Shown: positions 1 to 12,136, counted from the stretch's first letter. The stretch is 64,000 bases of DNA from Maea johnstoni (GCA_963942565.1 OZ012689.1:22330971-22394970), one strand, 5' to 3'. Program-made: numbers and translations. The notes: a model not told the origin generated them from the sequence alone.

Positions 1-136
<136 letters not shown>

Positions 137-614
137 GGACTGGTGAATGTGTGTTATACCCGTTATCCAAATCCACTCATTTCTCCAAGTTACAAGTTGT
201 ATGCATCTTCTGCATGCAACTTATATGAGAAGAATAGACTTGCAATCAGTCTATTGATGCATTTGCTTGTGATGAAAGCATGTCAGATCGAGCATAGTCT
301 TGCTGTGAGGTTTTTTGTTTATTTTTTGGCCAGGCTACCGAGTGCCAGGCATTTGGGTAGACACATGATCTGCGATAAATAACTGCTACACTTCAAGTAG
401 GGGTTTTGACTAAACTCGGAGAGCTACATGTGTAGTCTAGTCTAGACTCAGTCTTTATCCACTTTTGGTACTGTGGAGCGTATCTGTTAATGACATCCCG
501 AGAGAATTTTTTTTCAAGATAGGGAGATGCAGTTCCAAGATCTCGAGATCCATGAGGCGCGTGGGTGAATTTAATACATCATGGCATGCACTATCTGATA
601 TTATTAAAACCTTG

Positions 615-857
615 GATGAATAAAAGAATGGATAAGGGGCGAGAGATATGCTCTATAGTGAAGAACTGCCAGATGCCTCGAATCTGGCTTCAGTATTACA
701 TAACAAGGAGACAAAGACCAATGAGGGCTCTCGTATCGTTTACATTACAGAGAAAGCTGCGCACCAACATGCGCAGAACACGACTTTTGGTCTCTTCGCC
801 GCAGCCAGCCTGTTCAGGTTGAGCGGCTGGTTTCATATCCATTTGTTTTTATTCATC
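615..857 (+). mobile_element. Family D MITE, copy 1, with inverted ends
   Basis: The left end GATGAATAAAA and the right end ATTCATC form imperfect terminal inverted repeats of about 20 bp. The inner part (about 700-780) recurs at 31082, 17863, 18729 and 19085, including the words AGACAAAGACCAATGAG and CCAACATGCGCAGA. The element is flanked on both sides by a ~31-bp direct repeat (about 580-610 and 867-895). No transposase reading frame is present, so it is non-autonomous. Superfamily not assigned. Confidence 0.75.
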
Positions 858-1019
858 AAAAATCATAGCATGCACTATCTGATATTATTAAAACGTTATC
901 TTTCGTCCAGGCAATATTTGAATGAACTGTCAGAAAATATACACATTACATACCGATACATTCAACGTTCTCATTTCAAATGAAGTATGAGTACGTGGTC
1001 ACGCTATAGGTACGCTACG

Positions 1020-1234
1020 TTAACCCTTATGCTGCTGGTGGCTAATTTGGCCAACTATACACAATTATGCAAAAATCCTGAAAAATCACTGAAACCCTGG
1101 CATATGGGTACTCATTTGAGAGTACTCGGTGAGGGCTATCCAATGAGTACCAATATGACAAGGTTTAGATGGTTTCAAAGATCTTTGCGTTCTTGTGCAT
1201 TGGGCAAAAGTAGCCTCAGCATTGGAAGGGTTAA
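1020..1234 (-). mobile_element. Family A TTAA-flanked MITE, copy 1 (reverse)
   Basis: Begins TTAACCCTTATGCTGCTGG and ends CATTGGAAGGGTTAA, so both termini read TTAACCCTT outward. TTAA target sites and CCC...GGG ends are what piggyBac-type elements use; family assignment is inference. The short open frame across 987-1280 is a by-product of this repeat. Confidence 0.85.
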
Positions 1235-1900
1235 GGTAATATCATATCCCCATGAGGTCAAGATGAGCGCCCGTTCTTGAACATCTACAGCTAGATTTTA
1301 AACGTAGCTCTTCGTAAATAGCGCCATGTTCGTCTGATTCCTTACGTAATGTTTCAGATATCAAGCAAATGAAAAAAATACTTCTTTTTCGCAACTATGG
1401 GTTGTCTTGGTGATTGAGCTGATTTATAAACCATATTCGTTTTTCTTTTGAATGCAAAAACTGTCTCTGAAAATTAGAAAAGTGAATGATCTGTCTCTGA
1501 ATACTTGGAAGAATATCAATCCCTGGAAAATGAAAAAAATAATTACCTGTCTTGGATTAAATCTCATTCCGAATGAAAAATATATAATCTGTCCCTGAAA
1601 ATGTGTAAAAAAAATGTACACGACTACAAGTATGCGGTGGATTGAGCCATCAGAGTTACGGGTATATTTATGCACAGCAATTTAACCTGCTGTGAATCCA
1701 CGTTGCAAGGCCATGTTACGCAATCTTAAGGCGAGACGAGTAAAGACGATTAGGAGACTGGCACATAAGCCACCTAATCTAGCTCAGTCAATGTACACAG
1801 TCGACTAGCACGGCACCATCCCTCGTCACGGAAGTGTCAGGATTCTAGTTTTACTTCCAGCAATGCCAAGAACACCCCAGAATCATTAGCATACATTTTA

Positions 1901-2231
<331 letters not shown>

Positions 2232-2753
2232 TCCCGGAGTAGAGTTTCTTTGCTTCGATTTTCAAGAGAATTACCTTTTTAGCATATGCGTGCGTGTTTG
2301 CCATAAAACTGTTTTTTTTGTAGCCATTAGCCTTCATCTGTTTATGCACACAAGAGCAATTATTTATTTGACAATGGGTTGGGCGTGAATGCATATATCG
2401 ACAGGATCCAGAGGAAGAACAATGCATGCATCTCCACCGGGGCGGATACAGGGATTTCAGGGGGTTCATTTTGGTGACGGGGATACCTTCTGGGCAAACC
2501 AAAGAAAGGTGGCAATGATATTATGAAAATATGCTACCTCAGAGACAATGCACTTGCAATGAAATGTGTTTGGTTAGATTGACTCCAGGGGTTAGTTTCA
2601 TTGTACCTGGGAGTAGTAGACAGGATCCATCTCTCTGATTGTACCACCTGTATCCAAAATCAGTTTAGCCTTCATGGTAGCAATGTTGCTAAAAATCCAC
2701 CCAGTGTGCATACCGCTGCAATAGGATTTTATGAAAAGGAAGGCTGGGAATAG

Positions 2754-2821
<68 letters not shown>

Positions 2822-2867
2822 GAATGTGAGTGTGCGCGCGCTCGCATGTATGTAAAATGTGTGGTTT

Positions 2868-2923
<56 letters not shown>
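2754..2923. repeat. (GA)n - (GT)n - (GA)n compound microsatellite
   Basis: A ~65-bp GA run, a short mixed spacer, a GT run near 2869-2886 and a second GA run. Ser-Leu and Arg-Glu open frames here are repeat translations, not genes. Confidence 0.97.
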
Positions 2924-2926
<3 letters not shown>

Positions 2927-3535
2927 AACCACTAGTTGCTATGTACATGTATATGTCCATCTCAACCCTAAGAGTTAGTCATAGCACTAGCAGTGAGAGG
3001 CATGGGACTTTGCACCCAATCCTTCATGTTCAGCTGGTAACACCTGACACCATAACATAAACACTAGATTAAAACCCTGTCCCATCATGCACTACTCCTA
3101 TGCTGTAACCTAACCCTTTGTTACCTTGCCCATGCTGTTCCACTGGCCTCAGGGCAGATTAAATCTGGGCTACGTACCAGCCTTTCAGCTGTAAACAAGT
3201 CACCATTGGCTGTGCGGCTATAGATTGAGCTAGCAAGGCTATGAATACCTACCAATCACTGGGCCCTGAACATCCATACAAAGTTAATTTCAATGATGAC
3301 GATTCTTTGCTTTGGGTTAACACATTGTGACAAGGCAAATGAGAATCATTTCAAGTTTGAGTTAAACCCATCCATGACTTGAGCTCTCTTTCATGTGTCT
3401 CCTGTTCTAGGAAACTTTTTAAAAATACCTCTGAAATAAAGCATGACTTAACCAGAGAGCTGTATACCATTTCTTTGTTCAATGACTTTAAAGCTTGGAT
3501 GAAGAAAAGATTGTGTTTGGTCATCTAACTTTAAA

Positions 3536-3706
3536 GGATCCAAAGATATTTGAAAACCATTTGAACCTTGTCATGTTGATATTCATTGGATAGCGATCAC
3601 CATGTACTCCTAGATGAGTACCCATATGCCTAAGTTTCAGTTATTTTCCAGCTTTTTTGCATCATTTTGTTATGGCAAAATTAGCCACCATCAGCATAAG
3701 GGTTAA
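3536..3706 (+). mobile_element. Family A MITE, copy 2, 5' end lost
   Basis: Matches the family from the internal word AAAGATATTTGAAAACCATT through GCATAAGGGTTAA at the right end. The left 40 bases are missing or unrecognisable. Confidence 0.75.
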
Positions 3707-3847
3707 CCGTTAACAAATAAATATAGTAAAGATGAGTTGCAGATTGCGTACTAAGTCCCAGTTACATTGCTACTAAGTGTTTCCAAAGAATGCTTTGGCC
3801 TGAAAGATACCCCCTAAAGAGTCAGGCCTTCCAAGTGGCACTGGCAT

Positions 3848-3930
3848 AATAATAATAATAATAATAACAACAATAGATAATTGATATACCGGTAGCGCCC
3901 TTTCCACCTATAATGTTCAAAAGCGCATAG
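3848..3930 (-). mobile_element. Possible SINE-like 3' end with (ATT)n tail
   Basis: Read on the minus strand, a short body ending in an AAGGGCGC word runs into an (ATT)n tail (3848-3868 on the plus strand). This tail form is common for non-LTR-mobilised short elements. No promoter boxes are visible, so it is only a fragment. Confidence 0.35.
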
Positions 3931-5130
3931 AAGGGTTTATGGTCCATTCAATCTAAATAAAATTTAAAAGATGGAAATAAACAAACCAACCCATCCTACA
4001 TGACAGTAGGATACATGTACCAACCTGGTCCCAATAGGATTGGAATTTTTAACTTGTGAATTTAAACGTTTAGACTTTTCAAATGCCTACTACAGATGTC
4101 TACAACACTCCTTACTGCACTGCATGCATAGCATTTACATTTCCTTTTCTTTTGTGTGTGTATGCCACTTCTAGAAAAGACCCTGGTCATTCCCTTCACC
4201 AGGCACCAGGGTGAGCAACTAACATTTCATCTACATAATCATGTGACCATCAATTATCTCATGTGTATCTTCAGTGCACACGCCCATGTCCCAAAATTCC
4301 CTATAACAAAATGAAAATGACTTGTGAAACCCAGCATTCAAACATTTTGCAAGATAGAGCATTACCACCTTAGTTCTATAGGACCATACTTGGGCTATCA
4401 AGGCAACAGTAACACCACCTGAACTGAGACTGATCTCCATTTGTGATATCCTAGCTATCAGGCTTTTCAGTCCAACTACATATGTAGTAGTATTGTGTAT
4501 AAATCAATGCTTACACCAATATAGGGAATGTGGCCTAGTGTTGGTCAATAAGTTCATACAATTGCCAGAAATGGGGGTCGTACAGACAGTATTTCAAACT
4601 ACCCCCACAAGTATATCTTGCAGCGCCATCTACCCACAAGGGATGACATCTAAATATGGCCTGGAAGGCAAGGCTATGAAGCATATGTGCTCAAATATAA
4701 GGCAGTAAAGGCACCGACTTAGATGTGGAATGCCTTAGGACTAAAACATGTTTAACCCATTTATGCCTGGACATGACAAGGATGATCAGGCCTATTGTGG
4801 AACCTAAGCGCATTTTGTATTAAGTTCATGAATTTTGAGTGAGGGGATGCGGACACTCCCCAGATAGTGTTATCATGTGGCCCCTCAAAACTTATGAATT
4901 ATATTGATAAAATTGTCAATGTCAAAATACTTGAAAGGCAAATAAATGGTAGGATTCTATGTAATGGTTCTTCAAGTTTTTTTTGGAAAAATGTCCTTTT
5001 CAATTAAGCATGGACCCGATTAATTTCCCATACCTTAAAACAGGTTGTCTTTTTTTACATGGCACACAGCATTACTTATTAGGTGTTAGTAACGGAGATC
5101 ACTGTGTTCTAGTTGTATGTACCATAAGTA
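3931..5130. other. Non-coding, nothing recognised
   Basis: No supported exon. A CTCF-like core word (AGCGCCATCTAC) sits near 4623. A family B-type left end (TTAACCCATTTATGCCTGG) is at 4752 without a recognisable partner end. Confidence 0.6.
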
Positions 5131-5135
5131 TTTCA

Positions 5136-5212
5136 ACCCTTATCCTGCTGTGAAACCTTTGAGCACTGCTGCACGCTACAATTGTTGTGGTTAGCAGGGT
5201 AAGGGTCAAGTG
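5136..5212. repeat. Short imperfect palindrome, MITE-like
   Basis: The left arm ACCCTTATCCTGCTGTGAAA pairs with the right arm GGTTAGCAGGGTAAGGGT. The ends resemble family A, but the interior is unrelated and only ~75 bp. Confidence 0.5.
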
Positions 5213-5317
5213 AGTAACTTAACCCATTCATACCTGGAGTGTTCACATAGTATGGATATATCCATTTGAAAATAATTTTTCATCATTTGTTTTGCCATAT
5301 TCAGACTAGATTGTGAC

Positions 5318-5425
5318 TAGCCAGTTGTAAGTGATGGAGGGAACCAAAGTATCAGGCAAAAACCACCACATTATCCCAAGTCACTGGCAACTTTTCTCTA
5401 ATACAAAACCAGGTTTCCTACAACC
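5318..5425. repeat. Interspersed repeat G fragment
   Basis: Shares GACTAGCCAGTTGT, GGAACC...AAAACCACC and AAGTCACTGGCAACTTT with segments at 23318, 31810 and 35332. Old and diverged; class unknown. Confidence 0.6.
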
Positions 5426-6470
5426 CCAAGTTAAAAGCCAACTCTACAAAGATGTGTGATATTTCTACTGTTGGTAAAAGGAACAGACAGGGTACAAGGG
5501 CCACTAGACCTCCACACCAGGTGTACAACTTGTTTCAATGCTATTCCATTGCTGAATAAAAACAACTCAAGATTTCACAGATTGATGAAAATGGTTTATT
5601 CTTTTATATACAAACTCATATATATATACAAGCAAAAATGTTCATAACAACGCTTGCTCCACCATGCTAGCAGGTCTGGTTCAGACATGTCAAACAATCA
5701 GTATTATAGATAGGTGGGTAAATCCGAATGATCATAGGGCTGTGTTGGCTCATACCTGGTTCTTTAAAAACAAAGCAGAGCTTGTTCAACAGATGCTCGA
5801 GAAACTACCTGTTATGTATATTTCACAACTCTAGGTCATCACTGAAGAATAATTTCTGCTCAAAACTCACTGTGAAACCCTATTACTTTTTAAATCTAAG
5901 ATATTAAACATGGAATAATCCTGGTTTGGAATAAACCAAAGCTAGTTTTGTGTCAGAAACAATGAATCATTCAAATATCCACACGATAGAATTGTTGAGG
6001 GGTTGAAAATTAAGTAATGGCAAGTGTTAATTAGCTTATTAACCATCTTGGATTACACAATGTATTTGGGCTGTAGGTCTATAAAAGAATCCCTTTATTT
6101 TAGTATATGGATGACTCGTTCTTGTAACAGTAAACCCCTGTTAAGGCTCCATTGCATGAACAATTAATAATCAATAGTCTATTTTTAGACAAATATCTTA
6201 CCAACTTGCCAGAAGTATATGCAGGAAGTGCTGTTATACTATATTTATAATCGGAACATGCTTCTCCTCATTTAATACATCAATTTATGTGGATCCCTTT
6301 CAGGAAAGATTAAATTGTTAAAATGGTATCGGAAAGACCTATGGTAATATTTTGAAATATGATCTGGCTCATTTTAATTTCTAGTATTAAAGAGGCAGGC
6401 AACCTTAACCAACAACCACCCCATAGATACCTGCTTCACCAGTGTCACTTGGGACTTGTTTTAATTGGCA
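5426..6470. other. Non-coding, nothing recognised
   Basis: AT-rich sequence without a supportable exon or repeat family. Short open frames show no domain, no splice context and no composition bias. Confidence 0.6.
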
Positions 6471-6477
6471 GGACACA

Positions 6478-6695
6478 ACACTTCCAATGCTGAGGCTACT
6501 TTCATCCAAAGCACAAGGATGCAACGATTTTAGAAAACCATTTAAACCCTGTCATCAGTGTCATGTTGGTATTCATTGGATAACTCTCACCGAGTACTCT
6601 CCGTTGAGTACCCATATGCCAGGGTTTCAAACATTTTTCAGGTTTTTGCATCCTTTTGTTATGGCCAAATGAGCCACCAGGAGCGTAAGGGTTAA
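6478..6695 (+). mobile_element. Family A MITE, copy 3
   Basis: Starts CACTTCCAATGCTGAGGC (first bases altered) and ends GCGTAAGGGTTAA. Internal landmarks CGAGTACTCT and GAGTACCCATATGCC are intact. Confidence 0.85.
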
Positions 6696-7575
6696 TGCTT
6701 TGGGTCACCTCATCATTTATTTATTTTACACATGATATCACAAAGGATTGTACCGTCATTGCATAATATGCCATAACCAGTGGAAACTCTCTTTCTGGTG
6801 ACTTACCACGTCACTGAACACAATATAACATAGTCTACTACTCAAAATCTTTGAAAATATTTACTTAGGGTCATTGGAGAGTACCAGTGAAGAATTAATT
6901 TTGAAATAAAACTTGTTCAAGGTCTCAAAAATAGGCTGCTTGTATTGATATCACCTCTGCGTGACCTACGCTTAGTGTTGAATCTTGTATAAATCAAGTG
7001 ATCTATGAAATTATGGTAGCACCAGTCTGTATTACAAATATATGTCTACGATTGACTATCGTCCTGCTAGCCATGTGGAGCAAAAAACAAGGTTTAAAGA
7101 CTAAACAATTAGCTGCCTCCATAGATTTGCTCCTTCATTTAAGTGTGCTTGATGGGGATGAAATTAATGGGTGCGAGGACTTGAGGGTCAAGAGTTCAGG
7201 AGGAATAGAAAGCAAGACAGGAGGAAGCTGCATGTAGGGAAAAACCTGTCTTTTTGACTGGAAGAATATTTGATTTAGATATTTAGGGGATAATTACCAA
7301 ATACAGTCCTAACAAACCATCCTCTAGGACAGGGCTTAAGTGTAAATTGTCCGGTTTAACACAATAGGCTAATAAATTTAGTTGGTATAAGGATTTCGAG
7401 TCAACTAATCGCTAAATTTGGACGGGCATGAATTTTGGAAGAGCTGTTTGACAGGCACTTTTGAAATCCTGGCCAAGACACTGGGCAGGCCATGGAAATT
7501 TTTACAAACAAGGTCCACTTCATGCTAAGAAGGTGATCAATTGGGGAAATTCAGCTGATATGCTTAGTGGCCCTG
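6696..7575. other. Non-coding, nothing recognised
   Basis: No exon signature. A fragment at about 7441-7490 (CTGGCCAAGACACTGGGCAG) loosely resembles an end of the CAGGGTCTTAGCC element at 8010. Confidence 0.5.
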
Positions 7576-7578
7576 GGT

Positions 7579-7797
7579 TTAATCCTTTAAATGCTTGAGT
7601 TTTTTTCTAGAAAATTGGATCTTTTATACTTTTAATAGATAATAACTTGGGATTTAGGAATGATTCTACAAAATATGATGGAAAGTTGTTGTTCTTAATA
7701 ACATTCCTCCTTCATTATTTCCCACTAAACTTTGGTTTGCAAGATTTCGTTAAAATCATCAGGCCGCTATTTGACGTTCCAAGTATTAATGGGTTAA
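7579..7797 (+). mobile_element. Family B TTAA MITE, copy 1
   Basis: TTAATCCTTTAAATGCTTGAG at the left and ATTAATGGGTTAA at the right. The interior shares TTCTAGAAAATTGGATC and ATAATAACTTGGGATTTAGG with the copies at 15750 and 47836. About 219 bp; TTAA at both ends. Confidence 0.75.
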
Positions 7798-8009
7798 GGT
7801 GAGCTTGAGAGATGTTCTACTAAGCCGAGTGAGGACACAGACTAGAAAATTCAACTATACTTCAGTTCAAACCTGTCTTGAATGTATGCATTAATTCAAA
7901 GGACAAAAGCAAATAAGCTGCCTCAAGCAATTTGAGTGAAATTATGATCATACGAACCATCAATACATTCTTTTTACTAGATAAGGATATCATATCCAGA
8001 GTCTGCCGA

Positions 8010-8324
8010 CAGGGTCTTAGCCAGGATTTAGAAACTGGCTGTCAAAAATTGGCCATTGTAAAATTTTTGGGTGTCCAAATTTTTAAGGGGGACCACAATA
8101 TACTCAGATTTCAACCAGTAACATGTATGAATTTATCAAAATAAAGGCATAATATCCTTATAAAATGTCATGGGAATTATATGGAGATGAAAAAATTCAA
8201 TTATATGCTTGAGATTGACATTTTAAGAAATTCTTCACAAAATTTTTTGGGTGTCCTGAGGGGTGCTTTTTAAGGGTTTGAGTGTCCAAAAAGACACCCA
8301 GACACCCTGCTGGCTAAGACCATG
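8010..8324 (+). mobile_element. hAT-like MITE with intact 8-bp target duplication
   Basis: The left end CAGGGTCTTAGCCAGGA and right end TGGCTAAGACCATG are inverted repeats. The element is bracketed by a perfect 8-bp direct repeat TCTGCCGA at 8002-8009 and 8325-8332. A CAGGG-type end with an 8-bp duplication is the hAT hallmark. 315 bp, no transposase. A relative lies at 33439. Confidence 0.88.
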
Positions 8325-8752
8325 TCTGCCGATCAAATAAGAAAGCTTTGATTCACTACCTTGATAGCTTGCTCACAAGAAGATGGGCCAAACTTAACTA
8401 AATAAATGTGCTTAAAATGGAAAAATATTAGAGAAGTGGACCTTCCTGTTTTGATTTCCGTTGACAATATATGCGTGAAATATCCCCTACAGTAGGTACC
8501 GCTCTTGTTTCAGCTGCCTGACTTGTTAGGGTAGGGTAATATGATACTTTTTTTTTTTCTGACTTATAGCCATCAAGTTGGGCTTATAATGCTAAGAGGA
8601 GTTGGGTTGTTTAGCTTGGAGAAAGATATACTTTCATAGAGATAGAAGTGTCTGAGATGAGGAATTATGGAGTGCAAGGGAGGGTTGCAGGATAACTAGC
8701 TTGGATAAGCACACCAGTTAATTTACAGGAGTGTTCAAATGTAGCTTACTTA

Positions 8753-8882
8753 AATCCCATTCATGCTTGAAAGTTTTTAATAGTCTTAATTTGTGATAAA
8801 TTTTGGAAACTTAAGGATAAGACAAATTCACTGAAGAATACCACCAAAATGGCTGTGGGAACTACGAGCATGAATAGGTCCA
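8753..8882 (+). mobile_element. Family B-like short element
   Basis: Ends read TAAATCCCATTCATGCTTGA and GAGCATGAATAGGTCC, an inverted pair matching family B termini. It is only ~130 bp long, so it is probably internally deleted. Confidence 0.55.
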
Positions 8883-10015
8883 AATTTAAACATGATCTCC
8901 GAATGATAATCTTATATAGTCTTATTCAGATACCAGTACTAAATAATTAATGCAATGATTGGATTATCTTCAAGTGCTTAAAATGTTGTCACAAAGCTGA
9001 ATATTAAATTGTAAGTTCAACTTAACGACAGAGTTCGGGGAATTAAGAACTGAGCTTGATTTCTCATAAAGGATGTTGTAAACAAAATACAACCAAGCAC
9101 CAAGAATATTGGGAATATCGAAGCATTTGATGACCCAGCATCTTACCATTAACTGCATACAATACTTAGGAGGGACAACAATACATGGCATTAAGAAACA
9201 AAATGTTTCTCCATTGTATAAAAATAACTTCTCAAAAAATAAAAACTTTAGACAAACACACCTCCAGATCTGTGTTATGAACATTTCAAGTGTCTTTTAT
9301 TAGAAAAGAGGCTCTTAGAGCAATATAACTGCTGTACACTTATCATCTTTCCCTTTTCATACTTCAACAGGACTGAGAAGCGGTTTGGTCTTCTTTTTTT
9401 TTTATCTCATTTTCATTTCATACAAAAATTGAAAACTTGAAACAATACAAGTTAACATGGTACCAAAAGGTCTCAAAAATAAATGCCTTTGTATCAAAGG
9501 ACTAGATACTCACCGGGATAATATATCCCAACCATGGGTAAAAATCTCCATGGCAACCATTCTCAGTCCCCGTTAACCTGTTCATGCCCATATTCAGCTC
9601 CTAGAAGCTTATCACATGGACTTGAAAAGGTTAAATGACATAGAAATAAGTAAATAACATTGCAAACCCATGACTACCAGGCTTTTGTTCCATTTAATAA
9701 GGAATGTTTCATTATGTAGACGTACAATGATTGTGCAATTACCCAATCACACAAGGCCTGTATTGGTAAATTGAGAACATTGACATCCAATGACAATTGA
9801 TGTGAAATTCTAAACCAAGAGTGGTCCTAAGACCTTACATATACATGGTCCTTTGATTCAGTTCAAGCAAACCTATATTACCAATCAGGAGTGTCTATCA
9901 ACTCATAACATTTGAAGGCATGTGGCCAAAAATGTGAGGCCTGATACTGTACATAAAACTTACATCAGTAACGATACGAAAGAAGTTTGGCAAAGACAAA
10001 ATAATGACACATACT
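8883..10015. other. Non-coding flank downstream of HEXIM
   Basis: No exon. A ~64-bp family B-type remnant lies at about 9571-9634 (TTAACCTGTTCATGCC ... AAAGGTTAA). TTTATT at 9296-9301 is a second possible minus-strand poly(A) signal. Confidence 0.5.
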
Positions 10016-10021
10016 TTTATT
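10016..10021 (-). terminator. Candidate poly(A) signal for HEXIM
   Basis: Plus-strand TTTATT, i.e. AATAAA on the minus strand. It is the first one I find downstream of the HEXIM stop, about 1.08 kb away. It would give a long 3' UTR; unverified. Confidence 0.45.
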
Positions 10022-11099
10022 AGAACCTCCAATTAACTTCCTTCAAGCACATGCTTGGAAATAAAAATCCACACCTCATGCTGTTACAGCTGGGAACTTC
10101 TTTCACTGACCATAGGAAGCCAGAAACAAAATATACATCCCTTACTCAAAGTTACAAATAAAGGCATTGGAGCAAAAATTGTATTATAGGAAAAAAGGCT
10201 TCAGTTGACAAAAGTCAAATTGTCACTATACTCACGAACTCTTCCCAGATGGGTAGAATTGTATGGATGTCATCAAGAATACAGAGCAAAGAAGTTAATA
10301 ACTAGAGTCCTTGATAATGTTGACAAATAACGGTATAGCATAGGTATTGAATTTGATTGAACTAACTGCACTTTATGCCAAAGCAGTCGTTTTTAAACCT
10401 AAAAAACCTGAGTAGCCGTAGGGTTTGCATCATTGGAAGTCAGTTGTGTATTCAGAAAACAATTACTGGAAAAATGTTCCCTTAACAAACAGGGCCAAAA
10501 CCACATTCAACGGAGCATGAATCCAAGTCATTACTCCTGAATATATGCATATGTCATGACCAAAACGGAATCTGTTGCAACTGACTTCTAACACGAAGCC
10601 TGGTTTCTTTGAAAGTTATTCCATCTTCAGTAGATCATATATTCCGTCAAAACCATACAAACTTGTAAAATGGAATAACAATAGTACAATGGCACATCCC
10701 AATGACGGGGGTGTTTTCACTGCCTTGTCAACAAAGCAACTAGTTGCAGACATCACATGTGTGCTTAAAAAGGCACTGAGTAAACTTCGGTTCAATTTCA
10801 TTTTCAAGTGATTGACTAAAGAAATTGACACCTAATTGCATATTTCGAGTGGTTTGGACCCCATTGATTTGATCAATGATTTGATAACTCTAAACTAAGT
10901 TCAGGAACAGTACATGTAGGTACAGCAGTGCTACTTGAAGTTGTTGTAGTAGCACTGCTGCCTCCTGAAGCAGAACATGTCATTTGTAAACAGTCAGGGT
11001 TGCACGTGCCCCAGATGTGGACCTATCAGGATGGAGGATGCAGGTTGCCTCCCTCCTGTATGTGCTGCCGGCCACATCCAAAAGGGCCCTGTCCTACTC
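10022..11099 (-). other. Probable HEXIM 3' UTR
   Basis: Follows the HEXIM stop on the minus strand with no other gene signal. Two overlapping opposite-strand open frames at 10575-10831 have no family features and are rejected as genes. Confidence 0.45.
10923..10962. other. Perfect 13-bp stem-loop in the presumed HEXIM 3' UTR
   Basis: The arms CAGCAGTGCTACT and AGTAGCACTGCTG are exact complements separated by a ~12-nt loop. On the minus strand it lies ~140 nt after the HEXIM stop. Too short for a standard pre-miRNA, but a stable RNA hairpin if transcribed. Confidence 0.6.
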
Positions 11100-12020
11100 C
11101 TAGGAAAACACAGAAGTATCAACACAATTGTGGCTGACAACTTTCAGACGGTCATTCTCTGCACGTAACTTGCCGTTCTCGGTCTTCAGTCTCGTGATTT
11201 CTGTAGTAAATGATTTAGTAGCCTGCAAGTCCACTACTCCCTCCTCACTAGGGAGAGATTCTGACACTAAGGAATCTTTATCACTGCTTGTACTGGCACT
11301 GTCTCTTTGACTCTGAGTTTTGTCCTCCACTTCCAACAACCTTTTCTGAAGTTTCTCGATTCTGCCTTCCAGCTCCAAGTAGTCTCTCACTAAATCCACC
11401 TTGCTCATCGTCTGTAATCGTTCGGCGTGGACGTCTTGATAAGCTTCACTAAACTCCTTTGCAAGGAAAATATCCTCGTCGTTCGGTGACTCGAAGAATT
11501 CTTCGTCCCCGGAATCGGTACTCCCAGATGCTTCGCGTTCACGGGCGTAGTCACTCAAATGAAGGTTTGGATTTTTTTCCTGATCATGTTTGCTGTGGTC
11601 GTCCATCAGGAACTGAGTGGTGTTATATGGTGCCAACGGATGTCCAGAGTCAAATCGCTCCTGTCGTTTCGTGGTCGCGCGTTCCGTTTCGCGTTCATCT
11701 ACTCGTTGGCGCTCGTCCCAAGACAATTTGTAATAAGGTTTCCACCTGCGATGATGACTGCCACCCTTATTTCTCCCTCGCCGATGCTTCTTGGAGTTTT
11801 TCTTGTCGCTGTCGTCGCCGTTTTCCTCGCCGGGACTGCCGTCGCTGACACTGACTTGTTTGGAGAATTTCTCGTCGGGGCTGCCAGAACGAACATCGTC
11901 GTCAATGTGCTCATCGTTATGTCTCTCGTTTTCTACCGATCGAGAGCCTGCCATTTTCACATCAACCTCCATCTCTAACCCTGCTTGAACGCCAATCATT
12001 TCGCTGTCTCTAACTGCCAT
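11100..12020 (-). CDS. HEXIM: HEXIM family P-TEFb inhibitor (7SK snRNP)
   Basis: A complete single-exon gene of 306 residues. HEXIM proteins bind 7SK or other double-stranded RNA and then inhibit CDK9/cyclin T (P-TEFb), controlling release of paused RNA polymerase II in the nucleus. Seen: an acidic, low-complexity N-terminus (1-70); a basic RNA-binding/nuclear-localisation stretch KKHRRGRNKGG (77-87); the conserved RRWKPYYKLSWDE (91-103); the kinase-inhibitory PYNTTQFLMDD (131-141); an acidic segment (167-186); and a C-terminal coiled coil. The coiled coil has an EAYQDVHAERLQTMSK block and a YLELE...LQKRLLEVE heptad region (about 193-235), then a second helix (about 272-294) after a Ser-rich gap. 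Vertebrate HEXIM genes are also intronless, and the length lies between HEXIM2 and HEXIM1. The first ATG is used; Met8, Met17 and Met23 are alternatives. No damage is seen. The number of paralogues cannot be judged. Confidence 0.97.
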   Translation of the reverse strand: MAVRDSEMIGVQAGLEMEVDVKMAGSRSVENERHNDEHIDDDVRSGSPDEKFSKQVSVSDGSPGEENGDDSDKKNSKKHRRGRNKGGSHHRRWKPYYKLSWDERQRVDERETERATTKRQERFDSGHPLAPYNTTQFLMDDHSKHDQEKNPNLHLSDYAREREASGSTDSGDEEFFESPNDEDIFLAKEFSEAYQDVHAERLQTMSKVDLVRDYLELEGRIEKLQKRLLEVEDKTQSQRDSASTSSDKDSLVSESLPSEEGVVDLQATKSFTTEITRLKTENGKLRAENDRLKVVSHNCVDTSVFS

Positions 12021-12136
12021 TCCTTCATTAAAAGCCTAATCAAATATGGGAATACGGGAATAACTCGGCCTCGTGTAGTTACATCTCACTCGTCTCAGGG
12101 TCGGGGTCCTTTTTGCCACTTCACGTTCGGCCGCTC

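Noticed and set aside
6442-6708. Opposite-strand frames of 68-76 codons
   Set aside because: Both lie in family A MITE copy 3; the same peptide recurs with other copies (23096, 987).
11459-11978. Plus-strand frames of 129 and 139 codons
   Set aside because: Antisense shadows of HEXIM.
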